Origin: Commensalibacter oyaizuii
GTDB taxonomy: Bacteria; Pseudomonadota; Alphaproteobacteria; Acetobacterales; Acetobacteraceae
Length of the DNA: 64,000 nucleotides
Reading direction: 5' to 3'
Assembly: GCF_029953265.1 (NCBI RefSeq)
Contig: NZ_JASBAO010000001.1
Span: 1,688,001-1,752,000 of the forward strand
The notes below the pieces were generated by a model that saw nothing but the letters and a program-made list of their open reading frames with translations, had not been told where the DNA came from and made no database searches. Both the position numbers and the translations under genes were made by a program. Each line of letters begins with the position of its first letter. Within the stretch, counting starts at the first letter, position 1. Of the stretch, positions 9,152 through 18,651 are shown piece by piece.

Positions 9152-10654
9152 TTAATCCAGTTTAGGGTGCTGATCAATTAAAGTCTGACGTTTTCTTTCA
9201 AGTTCTGCAATTGTTTCGTCAATTTTCTCGACCTTTTGTTCGATAGTTTCGAAATGTTGAGAAAGTATTTCTTTGGCTTCTTCTTTATCAGAGGCGGTCG
9301 GGGTTGCACCGCGTAATGGCTTATTAGCAGTTTCTGGCATGGAAAAGGCTGTCGCCAACCCTATAAGAGAAACGATCATTAAATAATATGCTGGCATATA
9401 CGAATTGTTTGTGGCACTGACCAACCATGCAACAAATGCGGGGGTAAAACCTGCAATGATAATAGAAACATTGAAAGAAATGGCAAGGGCACTATACCGC
9501 ACATGTGTTGGGAATAATGCTGGTAAAACAGATGCTGTGACCCCAACAAAGCAGTTTAAAGAGACCGTTAATATCAATAATCCAACAAATATCAATCCCA
9601 CGGTGTCACTTTGAATTAACCAAAATGCTGGATAGGATAAAAAGAACAGACCAATGCTACCTGCAAAAATAAAGGGGCGTCTACCGATCTTATCACTAGT
9701 TAACCCGATAAACGGTTGTACAAACAGCATCCCAGCCATGATTGCAATGATAATTAACAAACCATGATCTTCTGAATACCCCAATCTCCCAGACAAATAG
9801 TTTGGCATATAGGTCAGCAAAACATAATAGGTAATGTTCATTGCTAGGACCAGACCAATACAAATGATGAAACTTTTGGAATATTTGGTTGCGACTTCCT
9901 TAAATGATAATTTAGGGGGTTGTTGTAATTCTTTTTTGCTGTCGCTTTCCATGGATTCAATATGTTTTTGGAAAGCAGGTGTTTCTTCTAATTGGTTTCT
10001 TAAATAAATACCAATAAACCCAAGGGGTAATGCTAGAAAGAATGGTAACCTCCATCCCCAAGAAACTAGTTGTTCGTTTCCAATAATACTTGAAATAGTA
10101 ACAACAACACCAGCCCCTAAAACAAAACCAGCAATCGAACCAAAATCAAGCCAGCTGCCTAAAAAACCACGTTTACGGTCGGGCGCATATTCTGCTACAA
10201 AAATCGCCGCCCCCGAATATTCCCCACCTACGGAAAAACCTTGCGCCAACTTACAAATTAATAACAAGATTGGGGCGAGTATGCCTATACTGCCATATCC
10301 TGGGATTAATCCGATGGCAAAGGTGCTAATAGACATGATCACGATTGTTATTGATAGTATTTTTTGTCGGCCGTATTTATCCCCTAAAATCCCAAAGAAA
10401 ATACCGCCCAAAGGTCTGACCAGAAAAGGTACAGCAAATGTTGCTAGCGATGCTATAATTTGGACGCTGGCACTGGCGCCAGGGAAAAATATTTTTCCCA
10501 AAGTAATGGCTAAGAACCCATAAACGCCAAAATCAAACCATTCCATCGCATTACCCAATGCTGCGGCGGTAATCGCTTTTTTCAGTTTATCGTCATCAAC
10601 AATTGTAATGTCGTTAATATGCAGTGGTTTATGTTTTTTTCGTCTAAGTTTCAT
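9152..10654 (-). CDS. proP: ProP-type osmosensory proline/betaine:H+ symporter
   Basis: 500 residues, the same length as E. coli ProP. It has 12 membrane helices of the metabolite:H+ symporter MFS group. Motif A-type loop GDKYGRQKIL follows helix 2, and GRRPF is the matching loop after helix 8. The last ~45 residues (from about KEEAKEILSQHFETIEQKV) are heptad-rich, matching the antiparallel coiled coil that tunes osmotic response in enterobacterial ProP. It imports proline, glycine betaine and related osmolytes with protons. AAAGGAT precedes the ATG. The coiled coil is the feature that separates ProP from related shikimate or citrate carriers. The sequence reads very close to E. coli ProP, suggesting transfer. 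Confidence 0.92.
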   Translation of the reverse strand: MKLRRKKHKPLHINDITIVDDDKLKKAITAAALGNAMEWFDFGVYGFLAITLGKIFFPGASASVQIIASLATFAVPFLVRPLGGIFFGILGDKYGRQKILSITIVIMSISTFAIGLIPGYGSIGILAPILLLICKLAQGFSVGGEYSGAAIFVAEYAPDRKRGFLGSWLDFGSIAGFVLGAGVVVTISSIIGNEQLVSWGWRLPFFLALPLGFIGIYLRNQLEETPAFQKHIESMESDSKKELQQPPKLSFKEVATKYSKSFIICIGLVLAMNITYYVLLTYMPNYLSGRLGYSEDHGLLIIIAIMAGMLFVQPFIGLTSDKIGRRPFIFAGSIGLFFLSYPAFWLIQSDTVGLIFVGLLILTVSLNCFVGVTASVLPALFPTHVRYSALAISFNVSIIIAGFTPAFVAWLVSATNNSYMPAYYLMIVSLIGLATAFSMPETANKPLRGATPTASDKEEAKEILSQHFETIEQKVEKIDETIAELERKRQTLIDQHPKLD

Positions 10655-11437
10655 AAAAAATCCTTTAGGTCATTATGATCATGATGGTTGTTAATAGTAA
10701 TTTACTGAAATATTTACTTTTTTAAGAATTTTTTTTAAAGCGCTCTAGCAGAAATTTTAAATAGAATATGTTTATATCTAAATGTAATAAAGGTAGATTG
10801 ATTGCATTTAGAAATAATCATTTTGACACAGAAACGCTTATTAGGTTTTGCATCTATGTTATTTATACAAATAACTCCTTATCCTTTATTTTAGGCCTAA
10901 GTCATTTAAACAGTTAGCTCGGATACAACCAACGATTATCGTTTAAAAAAAAAACAATTATCTTAGTTTGACAATTATTGAGAAGTTTCTTTGACAATTT
11001 AAGTTAAATAGAAAGTTCCAAATTTGCATCATAATATATGCCCTTTGTTATGGGGAACTAACCAAGTAATAATAGTATTCTTTTTACGAGAACTCATCAT
11101 TGTATTTTTTGTATTTAGAACATTCCTGAAAAAGAAAATAATAGAGATGCAATTATTTATATTCTATCAATTTCTAAAGCTAAAGTGTTATAGTTTGCCA
11201 CTATTAAATGGCATAATTTTTCTAATATCGTCAAGTATTTTTTAATTGATAAATATAAAAATACAAATTTTTTTTGTATTATTTAGCTACAATAATCTGA
11301 ATTTATTGGTAATTTTTTAGGCAAAAAAAAGGCATAAATTATTGGTATTTTGAGATAGATATTAATTAATTTTTTATTTAACTTTTTATTATGTTTCTTC
11401 TAAACTTGCCGAATAATTTTTTATTTGAGAAATATAC
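10655..11437. other. intergenic region proP-yoaE, no gene supported
   Basis: About 780 bp of very AT-rich sequence between divergent genes. It must hold both promoters. A 73-codon open frame at 11024-11245 lacks a ribosome site and has low-complexity composition, so I do not call it. No riboswitch-like structure (for example a manganese yybP-ykoY fold) was evident. Confidence 0.5.
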
Positions 11438-12979
11438 ATGGAATTTTTGTTAGATTTTTCAGTTTGGGCTGGTTTAATTACCCTGATTATTTTAGAAATT
11501 GTCCTTGGCATTGATAACCTCGTATTTATCGCCATTATTGCAGATAAACTGCCCCCTGCACAAAGGGATAAAGCACGCATTGTTGGGCTGACTTTGGCGA
11601 TGATAATCCGTCTTGGATTATTGTCTATTATTTCGTGGATTGTTACTTTAACAACGCCCATAGTAAAATATGGATCATTTCATTTATCTATTCGGGATTT
11701 AATTCTTATTGTTGGAGGTTTTTTCCTTTTATTTAAGGCAACTGTGGAATTACATGAACGTTTAGAAGGAATAACTGAGGAAGAAAAAGGCAATCAGGGA
11801 TACGCTAAATTTTGGATTGTTATTTTTCAGATCGTTATTTTAGACGCTATTTTTTCACTAGATTCTGTCATTACTGCTGTGGGCATGGTTAATGATTTGC
11901 CCATTATGATATCAGCGGTCATTATTTCAATGATTATTATGATTGCGGCATCAAAACATTTAACAAATTTCGTTAATGCCCACCCAACAGTGGTGGTATT
12001 ATGTTTAAGTTTCTTGATGATGATTGGATTTGGCTTGATTGCTGAGGGAATAGGATTTCATATTCCAAAGGGATATATGTATGCTGCAATTGCCTTTTCT
12101 TTACTTATTGAATTCTTTAACCAAGTGGCACAACGAAATTTTATTAAACATCAGTCCAGACGCCCCATGCGTGAGAGAGCTTCTGAAGCGATTATGCGAT
12201 TAATTGGTCAAGGTCATCAAAATAAAGCCTCGTTGCAGGATGATAGCGTTGTATATCAGGAAGGGTTTGCAGAAGAAGAACGATATATGATTAATGGCGT
12301 GCTGACATTGGCATCGCGTTCTTTGCGCAGTATTATGACTCCCCGTTTAGAAGTCTCATGGGTCGATTGTGAGCAATCACCCGATACTATAAAAAAACAA
12401 ATTTTAAATACTCCTCATAATCTTTTTCCAGTGTGTAGAGGAGAGTTGGATAGAGTCATTGGGGTGGTTCGTGCCAAAGATTTATTAATGGTTTTAAATA
12501 ATAATGAAGATGTTGCTGCTTTTGCAGAAAAAAGCCCACCAATTGTCATTCCCGATATGATTGATGTTATTAATTTATTGCCCATTTTAAAAAAATCAAA
12601 AGGCAGATTAATCGTTATCACAAATGAATTTGATACCGTGCAAGGTATTGTTACTCCTCTAGATGTTTTAGAAGCAATTGCAGGTGAATTTCCTGACGAA
12701 GATGAAACTTCCAAAATTATTCGGGAAGAAAACAGCTGGTTGGTCAAAGGAACCGCTGATATCCATTCTGTAATGATTACGATCAATGAAGATGCTTTTT
12801 TTGATCATGACGAACAATATGTTTCTTTGGCAGGTTTTATATTTGCCCATCATAAGAAAATCGCAATGGTGGGGGATGTAATCACGATTAAAAACCTAAG
12901 ATTTGAAATTGTTGAAATAAAAGATCACAGAATTGATCTAGTACGTATTACTAAGGTAGAGCCTCAAGACGAGGAATAA
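11438..12979 (+). CDS. yoaE: TerC family membrane protein with CBS pair and CorC/HlyC domain (YoaE-like)
   Basis: 513 residues. The N-terminal ~230 residues form a TerC domain of seven or so helices with the acidic motif [14 protein letters not shown] near residue 18 and [15 protein letters not shown] near 140, which bind metal in this family. A CBS pair spans about 295-415 and a CorC/HlyC regulatory domain occupies about 425-513. This is the YoaE/YegH architecture; the family is tied to metal (manganese) export or tellurite resistance, but the substrate is unproven here. The start [13 protein letters not shown] matches E. coli YoaE in register. It is a monocistronic gene. Confidence 0.9.
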   Translation: MEFLLDFSVWAGLITLIILEIVLGIDNLVFIAIIADKLPPAQRDKARIVGLTLAMIIRLGLLSIISWIVTLTTPIVKYGSFHLSIRDLILIVGGFFLLFKATVELHERLEGITEEEKGNQGYAKFWIVIFQIVILDAIFSLDSVITAVGMVNDLPIMISAVIISMIIMIAASKHLTNFVNAHPTVVVLCLSFLMMIGFGLIAEGIGFHIPKGYMYAAIAFSLLIEFFNQVAQRNFIKHQSRRPMRERASEAIMRLIGQGHQNKASLQDDSVVYQEGFAEEERYMINGVLTLASRSLRSIMTPRLEVSWVDCEQSPDTIKKQILNTPHNLFPVCRGELDRVIGVVRAKDLLMVLNNNEDVAAFAEKSPPIVIPDMIDVINLLPILKKSKGRLIVITNEFDTVQGIVTPLDVLEAIAGEFPDEDETSKIIREENSWLVKGTADIHSVMITINEDAFFDHDEQYVSLAGFIFAHHKKIAMVGDVITIKNLRFEIVEIKDHRIDLVRITKVEPQDEE

Positions 12980-13018
12980 ATAAATTATAAGACCGTTATT
13001 GATTAATTTATATCTAAT

Positions 13019-13062
13019 CCACGATGTGTAATTTACTGGATTTTTGTTTTCGTGCATCGTGG
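13019..13062. terminator. weak hairpin after yoaE
   Basis: CCACGATG (13019-13026) pairs with CATCGTGG (13055-13062), an 8-bp GC-rich stem with a 28-nt loop, 40 bp after the yoaE stop. There is no T-run, so this may be a Rho-dependent or processing element. Confidence 0.35.
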
Positions 13063-13150
13063 GTGGGGTTAATATGCAATGATTGATGCGTAATTTTTGA
13101 TAATCCTTAGATATTTTTTATATAAATGATTAAGAATGATGGTATTTACT

Positions 13151-14464
13151 TTATAAAGATGACAAAATAAGGCATCCAATAAGACCACAGACCGAGATAA
13201 TGGTTTCAATGATAGACCATGAATAAAAGGTTTCTGCGATGGTCAAGTTAAAATATTCTTTGAAAAGCCAAAACCCAGGGTCATTAACATGAGAGAATAT
13301 AAGACTCCCTGATCCTACAGCAATGACCATTAATTCAGGACTAGCCCCCATTGTTGTTATAAGAGGGGCAACGATGCCCCCAGCTGTGATCGCAGATACG
13401 GTTGCGGATCCCAAAGCAATACGTAATAGTGCCGCAATGGACCACGCGGTAAAAATAGGGGGCATGTTGCTTTCATGAATAATATTGGTGATATAGTGAT
13501 CAACGTGGCTGTCTATCAAAATTTGCTTGAATGCTCCACCCCCGCCAATAATAAGTAAAATCATCGCAATAACTTTGATCGCGTCTGTTATGGTCTGTGA
13601 AATCTCGTCCATAGTTTTATGACGATTCAAACCAAAGGTAAAAATAGCAATCAATACTGCAATTAGGGTGGCAATAATTGGATTACCTAAAAATTCAATA
13701 TAGGGTAGCAAAATATAGTTTTTAGGAGCTACCATTTCTGTAATTGCGCGTAAGCTCATTAATATAACAGGGGTTAAAGCAGTCCATACACTGACGGCAA
13801 AGCTTGGCATTTCGTCATTAGTAAATTTTTTGGAATTATATAAATTTTGAAGAACAGGCTTATCAATTTTTTTAAGAAAATGCGCATAAACAGGTCCTGC
13901 TAAAATAACCGTTGGAATGCCTAGCAAAGTTCCATATAAAAGTGTTTTCCCCATATCAGCATGAAAAATTGTTGCAAGTGCTGTTGGCCCAGGGTGTGGG
14001 GGCAAAAAACCATGAGTAATAGATAAGGCAGCAGCCATAGGCGTACCAAGATATAAAATTGGAACCCTAGCTGTAACGGCGATGGTGCAAACAAGAGGAA
14101 AGAGCAAGACAAAACCGACCTCATAAAACAGGGAAAAGCCCAAGGTAAACCCTGTTAAAACTACAGCCCATTGGATATATTTGGGACCAAACAAATTAAT
14201 CAGAGTGGTAGAAATTCGTTGTGCCCCTCCACAATCTGATAACAACTTTCCTAATATGGCACCAAAGCCAATAATAAGGGCCAGCTGCCCCAATGTATTA
14301 CCAATACCCATTTCAATAGAAGTTAGAACGTTGGTAATGGGCATACCCTCTAATATTCCAACGAATAAAGATACTAATATAAGTGCAATAAACCCGTTCA
14401 ACTTGCAGCGAATCATTAAAATCAGAAGAAGGAAAATACCAACAGCAACAATTAATAAAGGCAT
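13151..14464 (-). CDS. GntP family gluconate/sugar-acid:H+ permease
   Basis: 437 residues, close to GntT/IdnT/GntU (about 440). It is a multi-helix permease with GntP signatures: FLPPHPGPTALA near residue 150, GFSLFYEVGFVLLFPL near 110, and SHVNDPGFWLFKEYF near the C-terminus. The family takes up gluconate, idonate or related acids with protons. It lies 195 bp downstream of the IclR gene yiaJ on the same strand, next to the diketogulonate operon, so an aldonate feeding that pathway is a plausible substrate. GAGGGAT precedes the ATG. Confidence 0.92.
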   Translation of the reverse strand: MPLLIVAVGIFLLLILMIRCKLNGFIALILVSLFVGILEGMPITNVLTSIEMGIGNTLGQLALIIGFGAILGKLLSDCGGAQRISTTLINLFGPKYIQWAVVLTGFTLGFSLFYEVGFVLLFPLVCTIAVTARVPILYLGTPMAAALSITHGFLPPHPGPTALATIFHADMGKTLLYGTLLGIPTVILAGPVYAHFLKKIDKPVLQNLYNSKKFTNDEMPSFAVSVWTALTPVILMSLRAITEMVAPKNYILLPYIEFLGNPIIATLIAVLIAIFTFGLNRHKTMDEISQTITDAIKVIAMILLIIGGGGAFKQILIDSHVDHYITNIIHESNMPPIFTAWSIAALLRIALGSATVSAITAGGIVAPLITTMGASPELMVIAVGSGSLIFSHVNDPGFWLFKEYFNLTIAETFYSWSIIETIISVCGLIGCLILSSL

Positions 14465-14658
14465 TAGTATATCCCTCGTCTAATATCGATTGAAACGTAA
14501 CTTTTTATAGATTTAAGATAATATTATTTTGGAATATGATGAAGTAAATTGATAGCTTTACTCGATAATGTGAATAATGTTGCTATCGTAATATAGGTTT
14601 TTCCCTCATCAAAAGTTAATTATATGAGCCTGATTATTATTTCGAAGACGATATTTTG

Positions 14659-15483
14659 TCATTGTTGGTTTGGACTGTAACCCAGTTCTTGGGAAATTAT
14701 ATCTGCAGTGTGCTTTAATTTATTTAAAAGCCATTTTTCACCGATCTGTCGTAGGCGAGAAGTGGAAAGAGAAATGGAAATAGAATATAAAACTTTGTTT
14801 TGAATGTTGAAAACAGGGACGGCAATACAAGAAACTCCTAATTCATTTTCTTCTTGATCCCTTGCCATTTTTAGTTGGCGAATTTGATCAAGCTCTTCAT
14901 ACATTTTATCAAGGTTTGTGATGGTATTAGGGGTTAATTTTTGGATCTTATGTTGGTGTTGTTGCCAATAGGATTTGACATAGTCAGACGGGCCAAAAGC
15001 TAAATAAATTTTTCCCATTGCAGAGCAGTACAGTGTCAGATGCTGACCAATATATGCTCTGGTCCGTAGCATGCCCATGGTGGGTTCTAGCTTGTAAATT
15101 AAAACAGCATAGTCCTTTTCCCGCATCGAGAAATTAATGGTTTCCCTTGTGACAATATTTAATTCTGCCAGATGGGGGGCTGCAATATGGATAATATTCA
15201 AAGAGGAAAGTGTTTTTTGTCCAATAGCCACCAATTTTGTAGTCAAGCGATAACTGCCTGCTGTAGGGGCTGGGGTCACATATCCACAAGATTGTAGCCC
15301 TTGTAATAGACGATGCACAGTACTTTTATTCAATTCAGCTTGTTCTGACAAATACGCCAAAGGGCAACCATTGGGATAGTTGCTGAGAATTTCTAGAATT
15401 TGCAGCCCTCGAAATAGACTTTGACTACCCGCGGGGAAGGTCTTGTCGTGGGTAGTATCCTTTTTTTTTGTGGTCATTTTCAT
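14659..15483 (-). CDS. yiaJ: IclR family repressor of the diketogulonate operon
   Basis: 274 residues. The N-terminal winged helix spans about residues 20-85 (SLFRGLQILEILSNYPNGCP then STVHRLLQGLQSCGYV), followed by the IclR effector-binding domain with ENELGVSCIAVPVF. Large stretches read nearly identically to E. coli YiaJ (PlaR), which represses yiaK-sgbE. The first ~18 residues (MKMTTKKKD...) are a variable tail. It is divergent from yiaK, sharing a 160-bp intergenic region with a perfect 12-bp inverted repeat, as expected for a divergent local repressor. Confidence 0.95.
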   Translation of the reverse strand: MKMTTKKKDTTHDKTFPAGSQSLFRGLQILEILSNYPNGCPLAYLSEQAELNKSTVHRLLQGLQSCGYVTPAPTAGSYRLTTKLVAIGQKTLSSLNIIHIAAPHLAELNIVTRETINFSMREKDYAVLIYKLEPTMGMLRTRAYIGQHLTLYCSAMGKIYLAFGPSDYVKSYWQQHQHKIQKLTPNTITNLDKMYEELDQIRQLKMARDQEENELGVSCIAVPVFNIQNKVLYSISISLSTSRLRQIGEKWLLNKLKHTADIISQELGYSPNQQ

Positions 15484-15552
15484 TCCTCGTACCTGCTTTT
15501 TATTCTTTCATAATGCATTTTAGAAAAAAAATCACGTCAAAGTGACTTGAAT

Positions 15553-15587
15553 TTTCATAATATGGAATCTAATTTCATATTATGAAA
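15553..15587. promoter_or_regulatory. candidate YiaJ operator (12-bp perfect inverted repeat)
   Basis: TTTCATAATATG (15553-15564) and CATATTATGAAA (15576-15587) are perfect inverted arms with an 11-bp spacer, midway between divergent yiaJ and yiaK. A further half-like TTTCATAATG occurs at about 15507-15516. IclR-family sites are usually palindromic and AT-rich with TTTC/GAAA arms, so this is the best candidate. Confidence 0.6.
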
Positions 15588-15643
15588 TGCTTATTACGAA
15601 ACGATATAAATTAAAAATTCGTCTATTGAGAGGAGGATAAGCA

Positions 15644-16642
15644 ATGAGGATGACTTTCGAACAATTAAAACATGAATTCGAACGGGTTTTATTATCCCGT
15701 AAGATGGATCCTAAAACAGCATCAGATTGTGCAGAAATGTTTGCTAAAACCACAGAAACGGGTGTTTATTCACATGGCGTAAATCGCTTTCCTCGTTTTA
15801 TAAAGCAACTGGACGCTGGGGATATTATTCCAGATGCACAGCCAGAAAAGATACTGTCTTTGGGCGCTATTGAACAGTGGGATGCGCATCGTTCTATTGG
15901 TAATTTAACAGCCACGAAAATGATGGATCGTGCTACTGAACTTGCTTCCTTACATGGTATTGGCGTTGTTGCGTTACGAAATGCCAATCATTGGATGCGC
16001 GGGGGCAGTTACGGTTGGCAGGCTGCTGAAAAAGGATATATTGGTATTTGTTGGACTAATTCTATTGCTGTTATGCCACCTTGGGGGGCCAAAGAATGTC
16101 GCATTGGAACAAATCCATTAATTGTTGCCATTCCCAGTAATCCGATCACCATGATTGATATGTCCATGTCCATGTTTTCCTATGGCATGTTAGAGGTCAA
16201 TCGTTTGGCAGGGCGTCAATTGCCTGTTGATGGTGGTTTTGATGATAATGGAAATCCAACACGTGATCCTGGTACTATTGAAAAAAATCGCCGTGTTTTA
16301 CCCATGGGATATTGGAAAGGATCAGGATTATCAGTCGTTTTGGATATGATTGCTACCTTGTTATCGAATGGATCTTCTGTTGCTGAAGTTACCGAAGATA
16401 ATCGTGATGAATATGGCGTCTCTCAAATTTTTATGGCGATTGAAGTTGATAAATTGATTGACGGAGAAACCAAGGAAAAAAAATTACGACGAATTATGGA
16501 TTATGTAACGGATGCTCAGCGTTCAGAACCTGATGTGAAAATTCGTTTGCCAGGTCATAAATTCCCCAGATTGCAAGAGGAAAATCGTCGTAACGGTATC
16601 CCTGTTGACGATGCGGTTTGGAATGCGATTAAAGCGTTGTAA
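15644..16642 (+). CDS. yiaK: 2,3-diketo-L-gulonate reductase
   Basis: 332 residues of the malate/L-lactate dehydrogenase (Ldh2-type NAD(P)H) family. Family signatures include [15 protein letters not shown] near residue 44, the [18 protein letters not shown] region near 116 with the catalytic His, and [17 protein letters not shown] near 224. It reduces 2,3-diketo-L-gulonate to 3-keto-L-gulonate, the entry step of the pathway. Sequence and length match E. coli YiaK throughout as recalled. GAGGAGGAT precedes the ATG. It is the first gene of the yia-sgb operon, under the candidate YiaJ operator. Confidence 0.96.
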   Translation: MRMTFEQLKHEFERVLLSRKMDPKTASDCAEMFAKTTETGVYSHGVNRFPRFIKQLDAGDIIPDAQPEKILSLGAIEQWDAHRSIGNLTATKMMDRATELASLHGIGVVALRNANHWMRGGSYGWQAAEKGYIGICWTNSIAVMPPWGAKECRIGTNPLIVAIPSNPITMIDMSMSMFSYGMLEVNRLAGRQLPVDGGFDDNGNPTRDPGTIEKNRRVLPMGYWKGSGLSVVLDMIATLLSNGSSVAEVTEDNRDEYGVSQIFMAIEVDKLIDGETKEKKLRRIMDYVTDAQRSEPDVKIRLPGHKFPRLQEENRRNGIPVDDAVWNAIKAL

Positions 16643-16657
16643 ATAGGGAATAAAATA

Positions 16658-17125
16658 ATGATTTTTGGGCATATTTCTTGTGATTATCCTTTTCCCTTGC
16701 CACACATATTACAAAAAGGATTGGATTTTTTACGTAATACCGATTTCAGTCAATATCAGCCAGGAAAAATCCCTTTGGACGGGGATATTATGTTTGCCGA
16801 AGTTATTGATACAACGACGCGTAACATAAATGATTCCAAGCCAGAAATACATGAAAAATATTTAGATATTCACTATTTAGTATTTGGCACTGAATATATC
16901 GGGGTCGTACCTGATTTGGGTGAAAATAAAGTTTTCGAAACGATGATGCCAAAACGAGATATTACTTTTTATGAAAATGTATCTCATGAAACCTTCATAG
17001 AAATGTTTCCAGGTAGTTATGTCGTTTTATTTCCACAAGATGTACATCGCCCTTGCAGTTGCAAAAATACAGAGACTGCCATTCGTAAGGTTGTCGTGAA
17101 AATCGCCGTAAGCTCGATTCAATAA
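16658..17125 (+). CDS. yiaL: YiaL (YhcH/YjgK/YiaL cupin family)
   Basis: 155 residues matching E. coli YiaL from MIFGHI to the C-terminus. The DUF386/YhcH-type beta-barrel shows HEKYLDIHYLVFG near residue 66, HETFIEMFPGSYVVLFPQD near 112 and HRPCSC after it; the Glu and His residues are the metal ligands of this fold. Family members are proposed to handle sugar acids, perhaps as isomerase or mutarotase, but the role is not settled. It lies 15 bp after yiaK in the operon. Confidence 0.93.
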   Translation: MIFGHISCDYPFPLPHILQKGLDFLRNTDFSQYQPGKIPLDGDIMFAEVIDTTTRNINDSKPEIHEKYLDIHYLVFGTEYIGVVPDLGENKVFETMMPKRDITFYENVSHETFIEMFPGSYVVLFPQDVHRPCSCKNTETAIRKVVVKIAVSSIQ

Positions 17126-17300
17126 AAGGTGTTTTATCATTTTACAACCCAGATTAATTTGCTGAGAAAGACAATAGGATTTGCAAAAGCTATGAGAGAA
17201 TTAATGATCTAAATTCAATTCTTTAAGTGTAAAGTCTATCTTTTTGGCGTTCGTTCATAACAGATATGAATTGTCTGTCTCATTTAAAGTGAGAATGATT

Positions 17301-18611
17301 ATGACCAGTTTATCTATTAATAATATTCCACGCCAGCGTTGGCTAAGGATTTTACCCCCCATCTTAATTACTTGTATTATTTCTTATATGGATCGCTTGA
17401 ACGTCGCCTTTGCTATGCCAGGGGGAATGAGTAAAGAATTAATGATTTCAGTTAGTATGGAGGGAATGCTATCGGGTATTTTCTTTATCGGTTATATTTT
17501 TTTACAGGTGCCAGGGGGCAAAATTGCTGTTCATGGCAGCGGTAAAAAATTCATTGGTTGGTCATTAGTTGCCTGGATTATTATTTCCATCCTCAGCAGT
17601 ATAGTTACCAATTACTATCAATTACTGGGATTGCGTTTTTTATTAGGGGTTGCCGAGGGGGGCATGCTTCCCGTTGTATTAACCATGATTAGTAATTGGT
17701 TCCCTGATTCAGAGCGTGGTCGGGCAAACGCAGTTGTAATTATGTTTGTACCGATTGCTGGAATGATCAGCGCTCCTATTTGCGGATGGTTACTATCTGT
17801 TGCTTCATGGCGGTGGTTATTTGTAACGCAAGGGGTTTTATGTCTGGTTTTATTGGCTGTATGGTATTTTACCATCTGTGACCGCCCCCAAGAAGCCAAA
17901 TGGATTTCCAACAAAGAAAAACAATGGTTGTTGGACGCTTTAAGCAAAGAACAAGCTGAAATTTCATCCGATCAATCTGGGCGTAAGTCTTCTTTGATGA
18001 GTGTTATCAATAACAAAACAATGTGGCATTTAACGGCTTTGAATTTTTTCTATCAGGCGGGGATTTATGGTTATACATTGTGGTTGCCTACCATTTTAAA
18101 AGAACTAACAAATTCCAGTATGGGTAAAGTCGGTGTTTTAGCAATATTACCTTACGTTGGTACTATGGCTGGAATGTTGCTTTTTTCTTTTTTATCAGAT
18201 CGCACCGGGAAACGTCGGGTTTTTATTTATATTCCATTGATGGGATTTGCGATTTGTATGTTTCTTTCTGTTTATTTAAAAAATGATGTTTTTTTATCTT
18301 ATATCGCATTGATTGGTTGTGGCTTTTTCTTACAGGCTGCTGCTGGAATTTTTTGGACTATTCCCTCCCATATTTTTAGTGCTGAAATTGCTGGGGGTGC
18401 CAGAGGAATCATTAATGCCATCAGTAATATTGGCGGGTTTTGTGGCCCTTATGCGGTCGGTATTTTAATCTCTTTATATAACCAAGATGTCGGAGTTTAC
18501 AGCCTAGCAGTAGCATTGGCAATATCGGCAATTTTTGCATGGTTGTTACCTGTCAGTTGTGACCCGCATAAAGAAAAGCCAGTTTTATCCATGCGTGAAA
18601 AAACAACTTAG
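17301..18611 (+). CDS. MFS sugar-acid transporter (anion:cation symporter family, YiaX2-like)
   Basis: About 436 residues, starting MTSLSINNIPRQRW. I chose ATG 17301 because an AAAGTGAGA site lies about 8 nt upstream. There are 12 helices of the anion:cation symporter (glucarate/galactonate) group: SYMDRLNVAFAMPG in helix 1, and RFLLGVAEGGMLPVVLTMISNWFP near residue 110. It takes the place of the YiaMNO TRAP transporter of E. coli. Klebsiella yia operons also have an MFS carrier (YiaX2) linked to ascorbate uptake, so import of ascorbate or diketogulonate is the best inference. It is 175 bp after yiaL and 40 bp before lyxK. Confidence 0.88.
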   Translation: MTSLSINNIPRQRWLRILPPILITCIISYMDRLNVAFAMPGGMSKELMISVSMEGMLSGIFFIGYIFLQVPGGKIAVHGSGKKFIGWSLVAWIIISILSSIVTNYYQLLGLRFLLGVAEGGMLPVVLTMISNWFPDSERGRANAVVIMFVPIAGMISAPICGWLLSVASWRWLFVTQGVLCLVLLAVWYFTICDRPQEAKWISNKEKQWLLDALSKEQAEISSDQSGRKSSLMSVINNKTMWHLTALNFFYQAGIYGYTLWLPTILKELTNSSMGKVGVLAILPYVGTMAGMLLFSFLSDRTGKRRVFIYIPLMGFAICMFLSVYLKNDVFLSYIALIGCGFFLQAAAGIFWTIPSHIFSAEIAGGARGIINAISNIGGFCGPYAVGILISLYNQDVGVYSLAVALAISAIFAWLLPVSCDPHKEKPVLSMREKTT

Positions 18612-18651
18612 CTTTTTGTAGATCAATAAAATAATAATTTTAGGTTTTAAA

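Noticed and set aside
11024-11245. 73-codon open frame upstream of yoaE
   Set aside because: Low-complexity composition, no ribosome site and no family resemblance; more likely promoter-region chance ORF.
10655-11437. yybP-ykoY manganese riboswitch before the TerC-family gene
   Set aside because: Family context made it worth a look, but no paired helices with the conserved loops were found.
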